NCBI RefSeq assembly: GCF_000702505.1
Contig: NZ_JNIM01000001.1
Location: forward strand, 930,001 to 994,000
Length of the DNA: 64,000 nt
Reading direction: 5' to 3'
From: Thermogemmatispora carboxidivorans
GTDB lineage: Bacteria > Chloroflexota > Ktedonobacteria > Ktedonobacterales > Ktedonobacteraceae
This document shows, one piece after another, positions 8,781 to 17,188 of this stretch; positions within the stretch are counted from its first letter, which is position 1; every line of letters begins with the position of its first letter. A model generated the notes under the pieces. The model searched no databases, had not been told where the DNA came from, and saw only the letters and a program-made list of their open reading frames with translations. The position numbers and the translations under genes were made by a program.

Positions 8781-10043
8781 ATGGCACTGTCTCGTCGCAC
8801 TCTTATCAAAGATGGCATGCTCGTTGTGAGCGCGGGCATGGTTATGCCCTCTGTCTTTAGCCGCGCCGTGCTCTCGGCGCGCGCACAGGCCCGGGAAGGG
8901 GCGCCAGTGGCCCAGGCGGCCAGCGAGCGCACCCTGATCGTCGTGCAGCTAGCCGGTGGCAACGATGGTCTCAACACCGTCATCCCTTATACAGACACCC
9001 GCTACTACCAGATGCGCCCCACGCTGGCTATCAAAGAGGCCCAAGTACTGCCATTGGATCAGCGGCTGGGCCTGCATCCTGAAATGGCAGGCTTCAAAAA
9101 GCTCTGGGAGGCCGGGCGCCTGGCCGTCATCGAGGGAGTCGGCTATCCCAATCAAAGTCTCTCGCACTTCCAGGCGATGGACATCTGGCAGACCCTTGAT
9201 CTCAGCGGTAACGGTCGCGAAGGCTGGCTAGGGAAGCTCGTGGCCGGCCTTGTCGATCAAGAAGGTCACCCTTTCAAGGCGTTAGAGATCGGTAGTCAGA
9301 CCGCACTTGCCCTTTCATCGCTCACCACCCAGGTTCCGACGCTCGCCAGCCTCAGCTCTTACCGTCTCAACGCCGACCCAGCCGATCACGATGGCGGAGC
9401 CTCGCGCCTGCAGGCTCTGCTCAAACTCTACAATTCCTATCCGCGTACTGCGCCTTACGCCGTGCTGCTGGAGGCGACCGCCCTGGACGCCCAGGAGGGT
9501 GCGCGGCGCCTGCGGCAAGTGGCCAACACCTACAAGCCTGCCGTGAGCTATCCCCAGGGTCCTTTTGCCGAGGGACTCAAGATTCTCGCGGAAGTCATCG
9601 TCAACGATCTGGGCCTGCGTGTCGGCTACATCACTCTGGGTGGCTTCGACACCCATGCTAACCAGCAGGAGACCCATGCCCAGCTTGTCAAAACTCTTTC
9701 CGACGGCCTCTATGCCTTCTACACGGACCTCGCCTTGCATGGCAAAGCTGATCAAGTAGTGGTCATGACCTGGTCCGAATTTGGACGACGTGTTGAGGAA
9801 AATGGCAGTCTGGGAACCGATCATGGGACGGCGGCCCCCATGTTCGTCGTCGGCACTGCTGTCAATCGCGGCATTTTTGGGGAGCCGCCATCGCTGACCA
9901 ATCTGGACGACAATGGGAATCTGAAATACACGCTTGACTTCCGCTCGGTCTATGCCACCGTCTTAGAGCGCTGGATGGGGGCCTCGGCGCATACTGTCCT
10001 GGGAGGCTCCTTCGGCACGCAAAATTTCCTCTCGGCCTCATAG
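8781..10043 (+). CDS. DUF1501 family protein, probably Tat-exported
   Basis: About 420 residues. An N-terminal SRRTLIKDGMLVVSAGM stretch looks like a twin-arginine signal. The DUF1501 core begins at VVQLAGGNDGLNT, with the later GGFDTHANQQ and TWSEFGRR...GTDHG segments; this family has a sulfatase/alkaline-phosphatase-like fold with metal-binding His and Asp residues. The frame extends to a TTG at 8763, but GGGAGGGAG lies just upstream of the ATG at 8781, which I chose. It follows the DUF1800 gene by 84 bp and is probably co-transcribed with it. The substrate is unknown. Confidence 0.9.
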   Translation: MALSRRTLIKDGMLVVSAGMVMPSVFSRAVLSARAQAREGAPVAQAASERTLIVVQLAGGNDGLNTVIPYTDTRYYQMRPTLAIKEAQVLPLDQRLGLHPEMAGFKKLWEAGRLAVIEGVGYPNQSLSHFQAMDIWQTLDLSGNGREGWLGKLVAGLVDQEGHPFKALEIGSQTALALSSLTTQVPTLASLSSYRLNADPADHDGGASRLQALLKLYNSYPRTAPYAVLLEATALDAQEGARRLRQVANTYKPAVSYPQGPFAEGLKILAEVIVNDLGLRVGYITLGGFDTHANQQETHAQLVKTLSDGLYAFYTDLALHGKADQVVVMTWSEFGRRVEENGSLGTDHGTAAPMFVVGTAVNRGIFGEPPSLTNLDDNGNLKYTLDFRSVYATVLERWMGASAHTVLGGSFGTQNFLSAS

Positions 10044-10115
10044 CCATATTGGCTATTGGGCTGATCTAGCCTATCGACGACTCACCGGCGTTTCCCCTCC
10101 GTGGTGAGCCGATGT

Positions 10116-10159
10116 GCTCCTGGTCACCTGGCAGCGATGGCCGTCGGGTGACCAGGAGC
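10116..10159. terminator. 13-bp hairpin after DUF1501
   Basis: GCTCCTGGTCACC (10116-10128) and GGTGACCAGGAGC (10147-10159) are exact reverse complements with an 18-nt loop, about 70 bp after the DUF1501 stop. No T-tract follows. Confidence 0.6.
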
Positions 10160-10206
10160 AGCAAAATTGCCAGGTGACCTGTCCCTCACCCCCAGCGGGA
10201 GGCCGC

Positions 10207-10236
10207 CTGACCCGCCTGTCGGATCTTTGCTATAAT
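10207..10236 (+). promoter_or_regulatory. Sigma70-type promoter for the 10284 gene
   Basis: CTGACC (10207-10212), 18-bp spacer, TATAAT (10231-10236) preceded by TGC, an extended -10. It lies 48 bp before the next start codon and after a hairpin, so it should drive the membrane/coiled-coil pair. Confidence 0.65.
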
Positions 10237-10283
10237 ATGAACCGGTTGATCTAACTCTCGCAGTCAGGAGTACCATCGTCAAG

Positions 10284-10832
10284 ATGTCTGATGATTTCAA
10301 GGAAGAGGGGTATCCGCAGCGGCGTGAGCTGTGGATCACACTGGGCATTGTGGTGCTAGTGATGCTGATCGTCCTGGTTGGTCTCATGGCCTATAGCCAC
10401 TTACCGCGAGCTGGAGGCAATAGCAACGATGGGCTGACGGCGCTTACCCCCACCCCGGCGCAGAAGAATCCGGTGGCCTCCATCGAATTAAATCGCTCCT
10501 TCTCCTACAGCGGGGTCAACCTGACCGTGACCCGGGTTGGTGAAGCAGGCAGCTACTCTGATGATCAGAAGCACCAGAGCAACTATGTCATTCGGGTCTA
10601 TCTGGACGCTCAGAATCCCGGCGAATCGCCAGTCGGGATCGACTACCAGGCCCTGGCGCGCCTGGTGCTGCCCGATGGCACCCAGATAGCCCCCCAGCTC
10701 ATCACCATTCCTCCCGTGGTCCTGCCGGGCCAGAAGCAAACGGGCTACCTTGATTTTCCTACCAATCAGCAACTCGATCTCTCCACGCTTTCGCTACATC
10801 TCGGCAAGAAAGCGCAGGTGCTCTTCTCCTGA
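10284..10832 (+). CDS. Single-pass membrane protein with extracytoplasmic beta-rich domain
   Basis: 182 residues. A short charged cytoplasmic tail is followed by one membrane segment (about 17-38), a Thr/Pro/Asn-rich linker, and an outer domain from about residue 60 (SIELNRSFSYSGVNLTVTRV). The pattern of a short hydrophobic anchor plus a domain beginning with such a strand resembles DUF4352/telokin-like extracellular proteins, but I cannot assign a family. Its stop overlaps the next start (TGATG), so the two are translationally coupled and may work together. Not a lipoprotein: no lipobox cysteine is present. Confidence 0.75.
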   Translation: MSDDFKEEGYPQRRELWITLGIVVLVMLIVLVGLMAYSHLPRAGGNSNDGLTALTPTPAQKNPVASIELNRSFSYSGVNLTVTRVGEAGSYSDDQKHQSNYVIRVYLDAQNPGESPVGIDYQALARLVLPDGTQIAPQLITIPPVVLPGQKQTGYLDFPTNQQLDLSTLSLHLGKKAQVLFS

Positions 10833-11377
10833 TGCATTCCCCGGACGAATACGAACGACAAGAACAGGAGCAAGAGGAGCGAGGAAGCGATGAGCTGCTC
10901 GCCTCAGATGAGCTGCGCCTCCCAGAGGGAGCCAGCTTTCTTGTGCGGCTGCACGCAGTCAGGGCCTGGCTGGCGCTTCGGCAAGAGGAAGCCAGACGAG
11001 CCGTGGGTGAGGCGGCGCTGCGCCTGCAAGAGCAGGCTCTGGCCCAGGAAAGAGAGTCACGTCCACGCCGGCGTCAACTAGAGCAACAGGCGCGTCGGCA
11101 GGAGCGGGCTCGTCAAGATCTGGAGGAAGCCACCCATCGGCTCCAGGCCTACACTGAAGCCGCAGCCCTCTTAGAGGAGACGGTCGATCACATCAGCGGC
11201 CAGCGCGTACTGGTCGAATATTACCTGACCCTTAGCGATCTGCTAGAGCGGGCAGTAGAGAACGCCGGGTTGCCCCAAGAGAGGGAGAGCCTGGTCGCCC
11301 GTTCGCCACGGCTCCAGGCCTGGCAGGAAGTGCTGCAGCGCGTGGAGCAGGTAAGCGTATCAACAGAAGACGACTAA
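10832..11377 (+). CDS. Coiled-coil protein of unknown function
   Basis: 181 residues, very rich in Glu, Gln, Arg and Leu. Residues about 40-120 have the heptad-like spacing of a long coiled coil; the N-terminal 25 residues are acidic. No signal peptide or membrane segment is visible, so it should be cytosolic. Its ATG overlaps the stop of the membrane protein before it, suggesting a complex across the membrane. I recognise no family. Confidence 0.7.
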   Translation: MHSPDEYERQEQEQEERGSDELLASDELRLPEGASFLVRLHAVRAWLALRQEEARRAVGEAALRLQEQALAQERESRPRRRQLEQQARRQERARQDLEEATHRLQAYTEAAALLEETVDHISGQRVLVEYYLTLSDLLERAVENAGLPQERESLVARSPRLQAWQEVLQRVEQVSVSTEDD

Positions 11378-11415
11378 TCAGCTTGCTGGAGAATAAACGA
11401 GTAAACCGGACAAGG

Positions 11416-11471
11416 CGAAGAGAGACGAGTATCCCCCACCCATGAAGGTGAAGAAGGCCCGTCTCTCTTCG
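11416..11471. terminator. 12-bp hairpin between convergent genes
   Basis: CGAAGAGAGACG (11416-11427) and CGTCTCTCTTCG (11460-11471) are exact reverse complements; the 32-nt loop contains a further CACC/GGTG pair. It sits between the coiled-coil gene and the symporter gene, which point at each other. Confidence 0.6.
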
Positions 11472-11608
11472 TTCGTTCCAAAGCTCCAATCGCGCCTTCG
11501 TCTTTGCCGTCCGTTGGGCCTCATCTGGGCCAGGGCGGTCAGCCAGTCAGCCAGCGTGCGCCAGGTAAGGCAGGGAGCGGACGAGAGAGCAAGTCCAACC
11601 GACAGGAC

Positions 11609-13195
11609 TCAGGCCAGCTCCTCCATCAGTGGCTCCTTGGGCAGAGCAGTCAGCCCCTCCTCCTCATAATCGGCAGGCTGCGTATTGTCCTTCCCCGAAG
11701 GAACCCCCAAGGCCCGGAAGACCGGGGTCAGGATCAGCGTCAAGACCAGATTGACCAGCAGCGAATAGACGGCGATATAGGCGGCGATCTTCACATTCCC
11801 GAGAGAGATCGTAAAGACCGAGGAGGCGAAGTTATTGGCCACTGCCATCCAGGTGCCAGTCACCATGCCGCCGACCCAGCCGATAATCATCGCCCAGCGG
11901 TGCATCCAGTTGGTATAGAGACCCAGGAAGACCGGGGGCAGCGTCTGAATAATCCAGACCCCGCCCAGGAGCTGGAAATTGATAATATCGGTGGCCGGCA
12001 CAAGCAGGATAAAGAGCAAGGCGCCGAACTTCACCACCAGTGAAACCACCTTTGCCACCGTCGACTCCTCGCGGTCCGAGCAATTCGGGCGGAAGTACTC
12101 CTTATAGATATTGCGCGTAAAGAGGTTAGCCGCGGCAATCGACATCACTGCGGCAGGGACCAAAGCGCCGATCGAGATAGCGGCGAAAGCGAAGCCCGCA
12201 AACCAATCGGGGAAAGCCCAGCTCACGAGCGAAGGCACGGCCCCATTGGCCTTATAGCTCTGGAAGGCAGGCTGGCTTGTCACCCCGGTCCCGGCGGCGA
12301 TGGCCATATAGCCGAGCAGAGCCAGCAGGCCCAGCATCAGCGAATAAAGGGGCAACAGCGCCGCATTGCGCTTTACCACCTGGCGACTGCTACTGCTGAG
12401 CACCCCCGTCATCGCGTGAGGATAGAGGAAGAGAGCAAGGGCTGAGCCGAGAGCCAGGGAGGCATAAGCCATCTGGGCCTGGGGAGTCATCAGCAAATCG
12501 CGGAAGGTCGTGCCCTGAGCAATGGCGTTCACATGCTTCGCATGGGCCGCGGCGAAGATATTGCCGAAGCCGCCTAACTTAATCGGAACCACAATGATCG
12601 CCACGATCATCACCGTAAAGATCATCAAATCCTTGACCAGAGCGATCATCGCAGGCGCGCGCAAGCCGCTGGTATACGTGTAAGCGGCCAGAATGAGGAA
12701 AGCGATAATCAGAGCGGCCTCAACTGGAACCCCCATCTGAGCGATCGAGACCTCGATGCCGAACATCTGGAGGGCGATGTAAGGCATCGTGGCCAGAATG
12801 CCAGTGAAAGCCACCACCAGAGCAAGGGTGCTGCTCCCGAAGCGATCGCGGACAAAGTCCGAAGCGGTGATATAGCCGTGCTTCTTGGCGACGCTCCAGA
12901 AGCGCGGCATCAACAAATAAACCAGGGGATAGGCCACAATCGTGTAGGGAACAGCGAAGAAGCCGGTGGCCCCGCTGTTGAACATAAGGCCCGGCACAGC
13001 AACGAAGGTGTAGGCCGTATAGAGGTCGCCGCCCAGGAGGAACCAGGTAATCACGGTACCGAAGCGTCGACCAGCCAGCCCCCACTCGTTCAACAGGCTC
13101 AGATCACCGCGACGCCAGCGAGCGGCAACGAAGCCCAGCACGGTGACAAGAATGAAAAATACGATGAAGACGCTTAAAGCAACGACATTGACCAT
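11609..13195 (-). CDS. Sodium:solute symporter (SSS family)
   Basis: About 528 residues with 13 or so membrane segments, an SSS-family Na+-coupled uptake transporter. Typical segments are LAGRRFGTVITWFLLGGD near the N-terminus, AYTYTSGLRAPAMIALVKD in the middle, and AAANLFTRNIYKEYFRP. The frame extends to 13237, but GAAAGGAAAG lies just before the ATG at 13195 (MVNVVALSVF), which I chose. A DUF3311 gene precedes it, the usual partner of monocarboxylate-type SSS transporters (MctP/ActP-like). The substrate is likely a small organic acid, but that is inference. Confidence 0.9.
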   Translation of the reverse strand: MVNVVALSVFIVFFILVTVLGFVAARWRRGDLSLLNEWGLAGRRFGTVITWFLLGGDLYTAYTFVAVPGLMFNSGATGFFAVPYTIVAYPLVYLLMPRFWSVAKKHGYITASDFVRDRFGSSTLALVVAFTGILATMPYIALQMFGIEVSIAQMGVPVEAALIIAFLILAAYTYTSGLRAPAMIALVKDLMIFTVMIVAIIVVPIKLGGFGNIFAAAHAKHVNAIAQGTTFRDLLMTPQAQMAYASLALGSALALFLYPHAMTGVLSSSSRQVVKRNAALLPLYSLMLGLLALLGYMAIAAGTGVTSQPAFQSYKANGAVPSLVSWAFPDWFAGFAFAAISIGALVPAAVMSIAAANLFTRNIYKEYFRPNCSDREESTVAKVVSLVVKFGALLFILLVPATDIINFQLLGGVWIIQTLPPVFLGLYTNWMHRWAMIIGWVGGMVTGTWMAVANNFASSVFTISLGNVKIAAYIAVYSLLVNLVLTLILTPVFRALGVPSGKDNTQPADYEEEGLTALPKEPLMEELA

Positions 13196-13300
13196 TGCAG
13201 TCTTTCCTTTCTCGGCAGGCATTGCATCACGGTGCAATGCGGCAATCCGTTGCGCAGATGCTCGAACAACGCTGTTCTCAGGGCCGCTTGCTTTGCTGGC

Positions 13301-13495
13301 TCAGCCTCTCAGCCAGTAAACAATGGCAGTGACCAGCGCGCCGAGAATGGTCCAGAGCAGCTGATACCAGTAGAAGAACGGGATGCCGATGAACTCCGGC
13401 TGATAGGAGTTGTAGAGAAAGGGCAGCAGGGTGGCGATGAAGGGGATGATGAGCAAGAGAAGAGGCCAGCGTCTCTTCTCAGTACGGGTAACCAT
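13301..13495 (-). CDS. DUF3311 small membrane protein
   Basis: 64 residues with two membrane segments (about 11-28 and 42-61) separated by a Pro/Tyr-rich turn with FIGIPFFYWYQLLW, the DUF3311 signature. Such proteins lie directly upstream of SSS symporters and are assumed to be accessory subunits. The ATG has a clear AAAGGAG. It reads into the symporter gene 105 bp downstream. Confidence 0.88.
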   Translation of the reverse strand: MVTRTEKRRWPLLLLIIPFIATLLPFLYNSYQPEFIGIPFFYWYQLLWTILGALVTAIVYWLRG

Positions 13496-14102
13496 AAGCT
13501 GTCACTCCTTTGAAACAGGTGATACGATCCCCGCGGCGCGTTGGGAGACGATTGGATGGAAAACCTGACGGACATAGTCGGCATGGTTGGTGCGAACCTG
13601 ATAGCAAGAGCCAGCACACAGGCATGAGGTAATGGATGAAGCAGCACCCACCTCACCGGCTGGCTCACTTACTTACTTACTTGCTCGCTGTTGACCTTGG
13701 CCGAGACCATCCGCGCGTGCACCCTTTGCACGCAACTGGCCCGATTAGGCTGAACTGGCGCGTCTCTCAGTCTGTACTGTTGCTGGACCCGGCAACTGAC
13801 ACGCCCACTGCTGACTGGTATGCTATAATCGTACGCAATCAAAGTCGAAAAGTCAACCCGCCCTTCAAGTTAGTCATTCGGACAACCGTTCCTTATGCTC
13901 CTCACCTCAGTTTCCTCTCAGACAAAGCGGACTGGTATGATTGGAACAACGAGGGGAATTTTCCACCTGTGCAGAAGTATAATGATATAAAGGTAGCACT
14001 ACCAGATGGCACATCGCTCTGTTAAGCTCTTCCTGGATATTCGTCATATACAATAAAAAGGGTATAATAATAAGGAGAAGAAGAAAGGCAGATAGTCAGC
14101 TC
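13496..14102. other. 607-bp intergenic region
   Basis: Between the minus-strand DUF3311/symporter operon and the plus-strand kinase-like gene. It contains an (ACTT)4 tract (13667-13682), a 7-bp hairpin GCGTGCA/TGCACGC (13715-13733), an extended -10-like TGCTATAAT (13821-13829) and a TATAAT at 14063. An open frame at 13636-14025 lacks a ribosome site and protein-like composition, so I do not call it. Confidence 0.5.
14063..14068 (+). promoter_or_regulatory. -10 element upstream of the kinase-like gene
   Basis: TATAAT 35 bp before the ATG at 14103, in an AT-rich stretch. The -35 position (TTCGTC) is poor. A second extended -10, TGCTATAAT, lies at 13821-13829. Confidence 0.45.
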
Positions 14103-15278
14103 ATGAACGAAGCGCAGACGAGAGGGAGCGCGTGGGATGGAGAAGAACGGGAGCTGCGTGGGGCGGCGCTGCCGGAAGGCTCGATCATCCTTGGCGGGCG
14201 CTATCGTCTGATCCGCCTGCTGCATGAGCGTCCGCGTGTCCATCTCTACCTTGCCAGGCGTCTCTCGGGCAGGTGGGAGCGCATCCAGTACAGTGAGGAG
14301 CCGGAGCCGCTGGTAGCGGTGCGCGAGCTGCTGCTTGGGGGGCTGAGTGCTCGCGAGCGCATGCAGATTGAGCGTGCGGCCTATGAAGAATTTGCCTCTT
14401 TCACGCTGCTGGCCTCGCCGCGCCTGCCCGAGGCGGGTGACCGTCTGCGGGTAGAAGGTGACCGACACTATCTTGTGCAGCAGCTGGTTGGTTTGCGGCA
14501 GGCGCGTGAGCTAGAGGTCATGACCCTGTCCGATCTGCTGCTAGCCGATGGGCGCTGGCCGGCCTGGCTTGATCTGGAGGTTGCGCTCTCCTGGAGTATT
14601 CAGCTTGCCCGTCTGGTGGCGCGTCTACATCGCCTGGGTTGCGTGCTTGGGGATCTTGATCCGGCCACCGTGCTGATCGATGCTGATGGGCGGGCCCCCT
14701 GGTCGCCGACGTTGCTCGTCTCCTGGCCGCCGCCGCCGGTCTTCTGGCAAGCGACCGTCGGCACTCCCCAACTCGCCTTCGAGCATTACCGTCAGCTCTT
14801 TCCGTCGCCTGCCCCCTCGGCGGCCAATCCATTTGTGGCCCCCGAGGTCTTTTCAGGTCAATGTGACGAGCGCTCGGATGTTTATTCGCTGGGGGCGCTT
14901 CTCTACCTGCTTTGCACGCATTACGCGCCTATTACCGCGACGCATCGCCAGTTAGCGGAGATCCTCGATTGCGAAGAGATGGGGGCAGAGGTTCCTGATC
15001 CCTTGGAGCCGTTGCCCGTGCCCGAGGGCCTGGCCCTGATTCCTCCTCATTTGCTGAATGTTCATCTCCCACTCGCCATTGAGGATATCCTCTTGCGAGC
15101 TTTGGCCCTGGACCCTGAGCAGCGCTATCCCTCGGCCTTTGCCCTGGTAGAGGAACTAGAAGCTCTGGACCTGAGTCGTCTGGGGATCGCGCGCTATCGA
15201 CCTGGCGTTCTGGCCCGTTGTCTGAGCAAGCTCTCTGTCTTCCTGCGCCGCTGCACTGGGGCTTACGATCTTGCCTAG
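14103..15278 (+). CDS. Degenerate Ser/Thr protein kinase (probable pseudokinase)
   Basis: 391 residues with the layout of a Hanks-type kinase but without key residues. Strand 1 reads GGRYRLIRLLHERPRVH, lacking the glycine-rich loop. The ATP-anchoring Lys is replaced by R74 in LVAVRELLL. The catalytic-loop HRDLKPxN is LGDLDPATV (about 182-190): the Asp remains, while His, Arg, Lys and Asn are gone. No DFG is visible. The C-lobe APE (246-248) and DVYSLGALLYLL helix are kept. There is no membrane segment or sensor domain. I infer a scaffolding or allosteric role; weak kinase activity cannot be excluded. Confidence 0.8.
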   Translation: MNEAQTRGSAWDGEERELRGAALPEGSIILGGRYRLIRLLHERPRVHLYLARRLSGRWERIQYSEEPEPLVAVRELLLGGLSARERMQIERAAYEEFASFTLLASPRLPEAGDRLRVEGDRHYLVQQLVGLRQARELEVMTLSDLLLADGRWPAWLDLEVALSWSIQLARLVARLHRLGCVLGDLDPATVLIDADGRAPWSPTLLVSWPPPPVFWQATVGTPQLAFEHYRQLFPSPAPSAANPFVAPEVFSGQCDERSDVYSLGALLYLLCTHYAPITATHRQLAEILDCEEMGAEVPDPLEPLPVPEGLALIPPHLLNVHLPLAIEDILLRALALDPEQRYPSAFALVEELEALDLSRLGIARYRPGVLARCLSKLSVFLRRCTGAYDLA

Positions 15279-15599
15279 GCACAGCTCTGCCGCCTGCTTC
15301 CTGTCCTCGTGAGTCAGTGAGTGAGTGACCAGCCCAGCAACGACCAACATACCTGCCGGGCAGGAGCCAGCACTGATTATTACTGCCTTTCTTCGGGGGA
15401 GCCTGCTGCCGGCCCTTTCTCGCCGTCAGGAGGCTGATCGGGCTGGCCACCTGTCATGTCAGGCCCATAGAATAGAGATAGGGGAAGGATGGTGTATGAT
15501 AAAGGGGAGGTCAGAGAGACGAGAAAGGCTCTGGTCTCGCCCTTGTGGCGCCGGCTGCTTTCTGCACAGCAGGTGAGCAAAGGAGAGGACACAGCTATC
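15279..15599. other. 321-bp intergenic region
   Basis: Between the kinase-like gene and the CitE-like gene. Apart from short GTGAGTCAGTGAGTGAGTG-type simple repeats near 15309-15328 and the ribosome site AAAGGAGAGG before 15600, I see no convincing promoter or hairpin. Confidence 0.4.
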
Positions 15600-16508
15600 A
15601 TGAGCACGGTGCGTCTGAGACGCAGCGAACTGTCGACACCGGCCAGCAATGCGCGCATGCTACAAAAGGCGGCGGCCAGCCAGGCCGATCTGGTCATGTT
15701 GGATCTAGAAGATTCCGTCTCCCCCGCCGAGAAGGAGAAAGCGCGGGAGCAGGCCATCGAGGCCCTGCGCTCGCTGGACTGGGGAAACAAGACCCGGGCG
15801 GTGCGCATCAATGATCTTGAAAGCGAGCATGCCTATCGCGACATTGTGGCGCTTGTCGAAGAGGCTGGGGAACATCTCGACATCCTGATCGTTCCCAAAG
15901 TCAAGCGAGCGCGTGACGTCTGGTGGGTTGATCGCTTGCTCACCCAAATCGAGAAGCGCTGCAAGCTGACGCGGCCCATTGGACTGGAAGTCTTGATTGA
16001 GGAGACTGAGGCCCTGATCAATGTTGAAAAGATCGCCCGCGCGAGTAGGCGCCTGGAAGCCCTGATCTTTGGTCCTGCCGACTATGCGGCTTCCCAGGGC
16101 ATCGATCTGAAGTACATTGGCAACGACCTGGATGCCTATCCTGGCGATCTCTGGCACTATGCGCGCAACAAGATTGTTGTCGCGGCGCGGGCGGCGGGTA
16201 TTGAGGCTGTTGATGGTCCCTATATCGACATCCGCAATCTTGATGGTTACCGACGCGAATGCCTGCGGGCGAGCGTCCTGGGCTTCAGTGGCAAATGGGC
16301 TATTCATCCTGAGCAGATCCCCATTGCCAACGAGGTCTTCGCGCCCCCATCCGAGCAGGTAGCTCAGGCGCGTCGGCTGGTGGCGCTCTATGAGGAGGCT
16401 CAGCGTCAGGGGCAGGGAGCCATTGAAGTCGAAGGGCGTATGATCGACGTGGCCGTTGTGCGCAACGCGCGGCGGCTCATCGCCCGTGCTGACCTGCTGG
16501 GCCTCTGA
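15600..16508 (+). CDS. CoA-ester lyase, CitE/HpcH family
   Basis: 302 residues of the citrate-lyase-beta-like family, TIM-barrel enzymes that cleave malyl-, methylmalyl-, citramalyl- or citryl-CoA with Mg2+. Visible are SNARMLQKA near the N-terminus, the strand VMLDLEDSVSPAEK that holds metal-binding acidic residues, and IFGPADYAAS. The frame extends to 15489, but AAAGGAGAGG precedes the ATG at 15600, where homology begins. It converges with a MaoC hydratase and acyl-CoA dehydrogenase. The same trio occurs in the mycobacterial leucine-degradation locus. Substrate not resolved. Confidence 0.9.
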   Translation: MSTVRLRRSELSTPASNARMLQKAAASQADLVMLDLEDSVSPAEKEKAREQAIEALRSLDWGNKTRAVRINDLESEHAYRDIVALVEEAGEHLDILIVPKVKRARDVWWVDRLLTQIEKRCKLTRPIGLEVLIEETEALINVEKIARASRRLEALIFGPADYAASQGIDLKYIGNDLDAYPGDLWHYARNKIVVAARAAGIEAVDGPYIDIRNLDGYRRECLRASVLGFSGKWAIHPEQIPIANEVFAPPSEQVAQARRLVALYEEAQRQGQGAIEVEGRMIDVAVVRNARRLIARADLLGL

Positions 16509-16524
16509 GTGGCCAGCAGGGGAT

Positions 16525-16576
16525 GGCAGGCGTGGCTTGCCTCGCCGGCGCCAGGAGGGGCGGACCGACGCCTGCC
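16525..16576. terminator. Hairpin between convergent citE-like and maoC-like genes
   Basis: GGCAGGCGT (16525-16533) and ACGCCTGCC (16568-16576) pair over 9 bp with a GC-rich 34-nt loop. Likely terminator for one or both genes. Confidence 0.45.
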
Positions 16577-16638
16577 TGACTCTTGAGTGACCTCCACTGC
16601 AGGACCTGCTCGGAGCGCCTACCGGGGGCAGGATTGGC

Positions 16639-17154
16639 CTACAGACTGGTTCCGTCGCGCCCTTGCTCAATGCGGGCGTGTATCTGGCGCTGCAGCTCCT
16701 CATCCAGGGCCCGCGTGGGGACCAGCACGCGCCTCCGGTATGACAGAACCTTTTCCCCACGCTGGTTGTAGGCTACTGTCTCGACAGTGACAATGCCACG
16801 GTCCGGCTTACTGGTCGAGAGCCGCTTATCGAGCACGCGCGACTCAGCATAGATCGTATCGCCGTGGAAGGTTGGGGCCAGGTGCTTGACTTCCTCAAAT
16901 TCAAGATTGGCGATGGCCTTCCCGCTGACATCGGGCACCGACATGCCGAGCGCGATGCTGAAAACCAGTGCGCCCACAACCAGACGCTGCTTGTGCTGCG
17001 TGTAGGCGGCATAGTTGGCATCGATGTGTAAGGGATGGTGATTCATCGTTAACATGCAAAAAAGCGTGTCATCATACTCGGTGATGGTGCGCCCCGGCCA
17101 ATGCTTATAGACATCCCCAACCTCAAAATCTTCGTAGCAGCGACCGAATGACAT
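16639..17154 (-). CDS. MaoC-family enoyl-CoA hydratase
   Basis: 171 residues with a single hot-dog MaoC domain. The hydratase motif is around residues 36-45 (MNHHPLHID), supplying the catalytic Asp/His pair. Sequence character (FEVGDVYKHWPGRTITE, FHGDTIYAESRVLDKR) is like mesaconyl-CoA or beta-methylmalyl-CoA hydratases and the Mycobacterium Rv2499c group. It would add water to, or remove it from, an enoyl-CoA made by the neighbouring dehydrogenase. It lies 34 bp after the acyl-CoA dehydrogenase on the same strand, so one operon. Confidence 0.9.
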   Translation of the reverse strand: MSFGRCYEDFEVGDVYKHWPGRTITEYDDTLFCMLTMNHHPLHIDANYAAYTQHKQRLVVGALVFSIALGMSVPDVSGKAIANLEFEEVKHLAPTFHGDTIYAESRVLDKRLSTSKPDRGIVTVETVAYNQRGEKVLSYRRRVLVPTRALDEELQRQIHARIEQGRDGTSL

Positions 17155-17188
17155 GATAGACTCTCCTTCTCGATACTAGCCCGAACGG

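Noticed and set aside
13667..13682. (ACTT)4 simple repeat
   Set aside because: Too short to be a meaningful repeat family; not near a start where phase variation could act.
13636..14025. 129-codon plus-strand frame
   Set aside because: No ribosome site, composition unlike protein, and it runs through a hairpin, a simple repeat and a promoter-like TATAAT.
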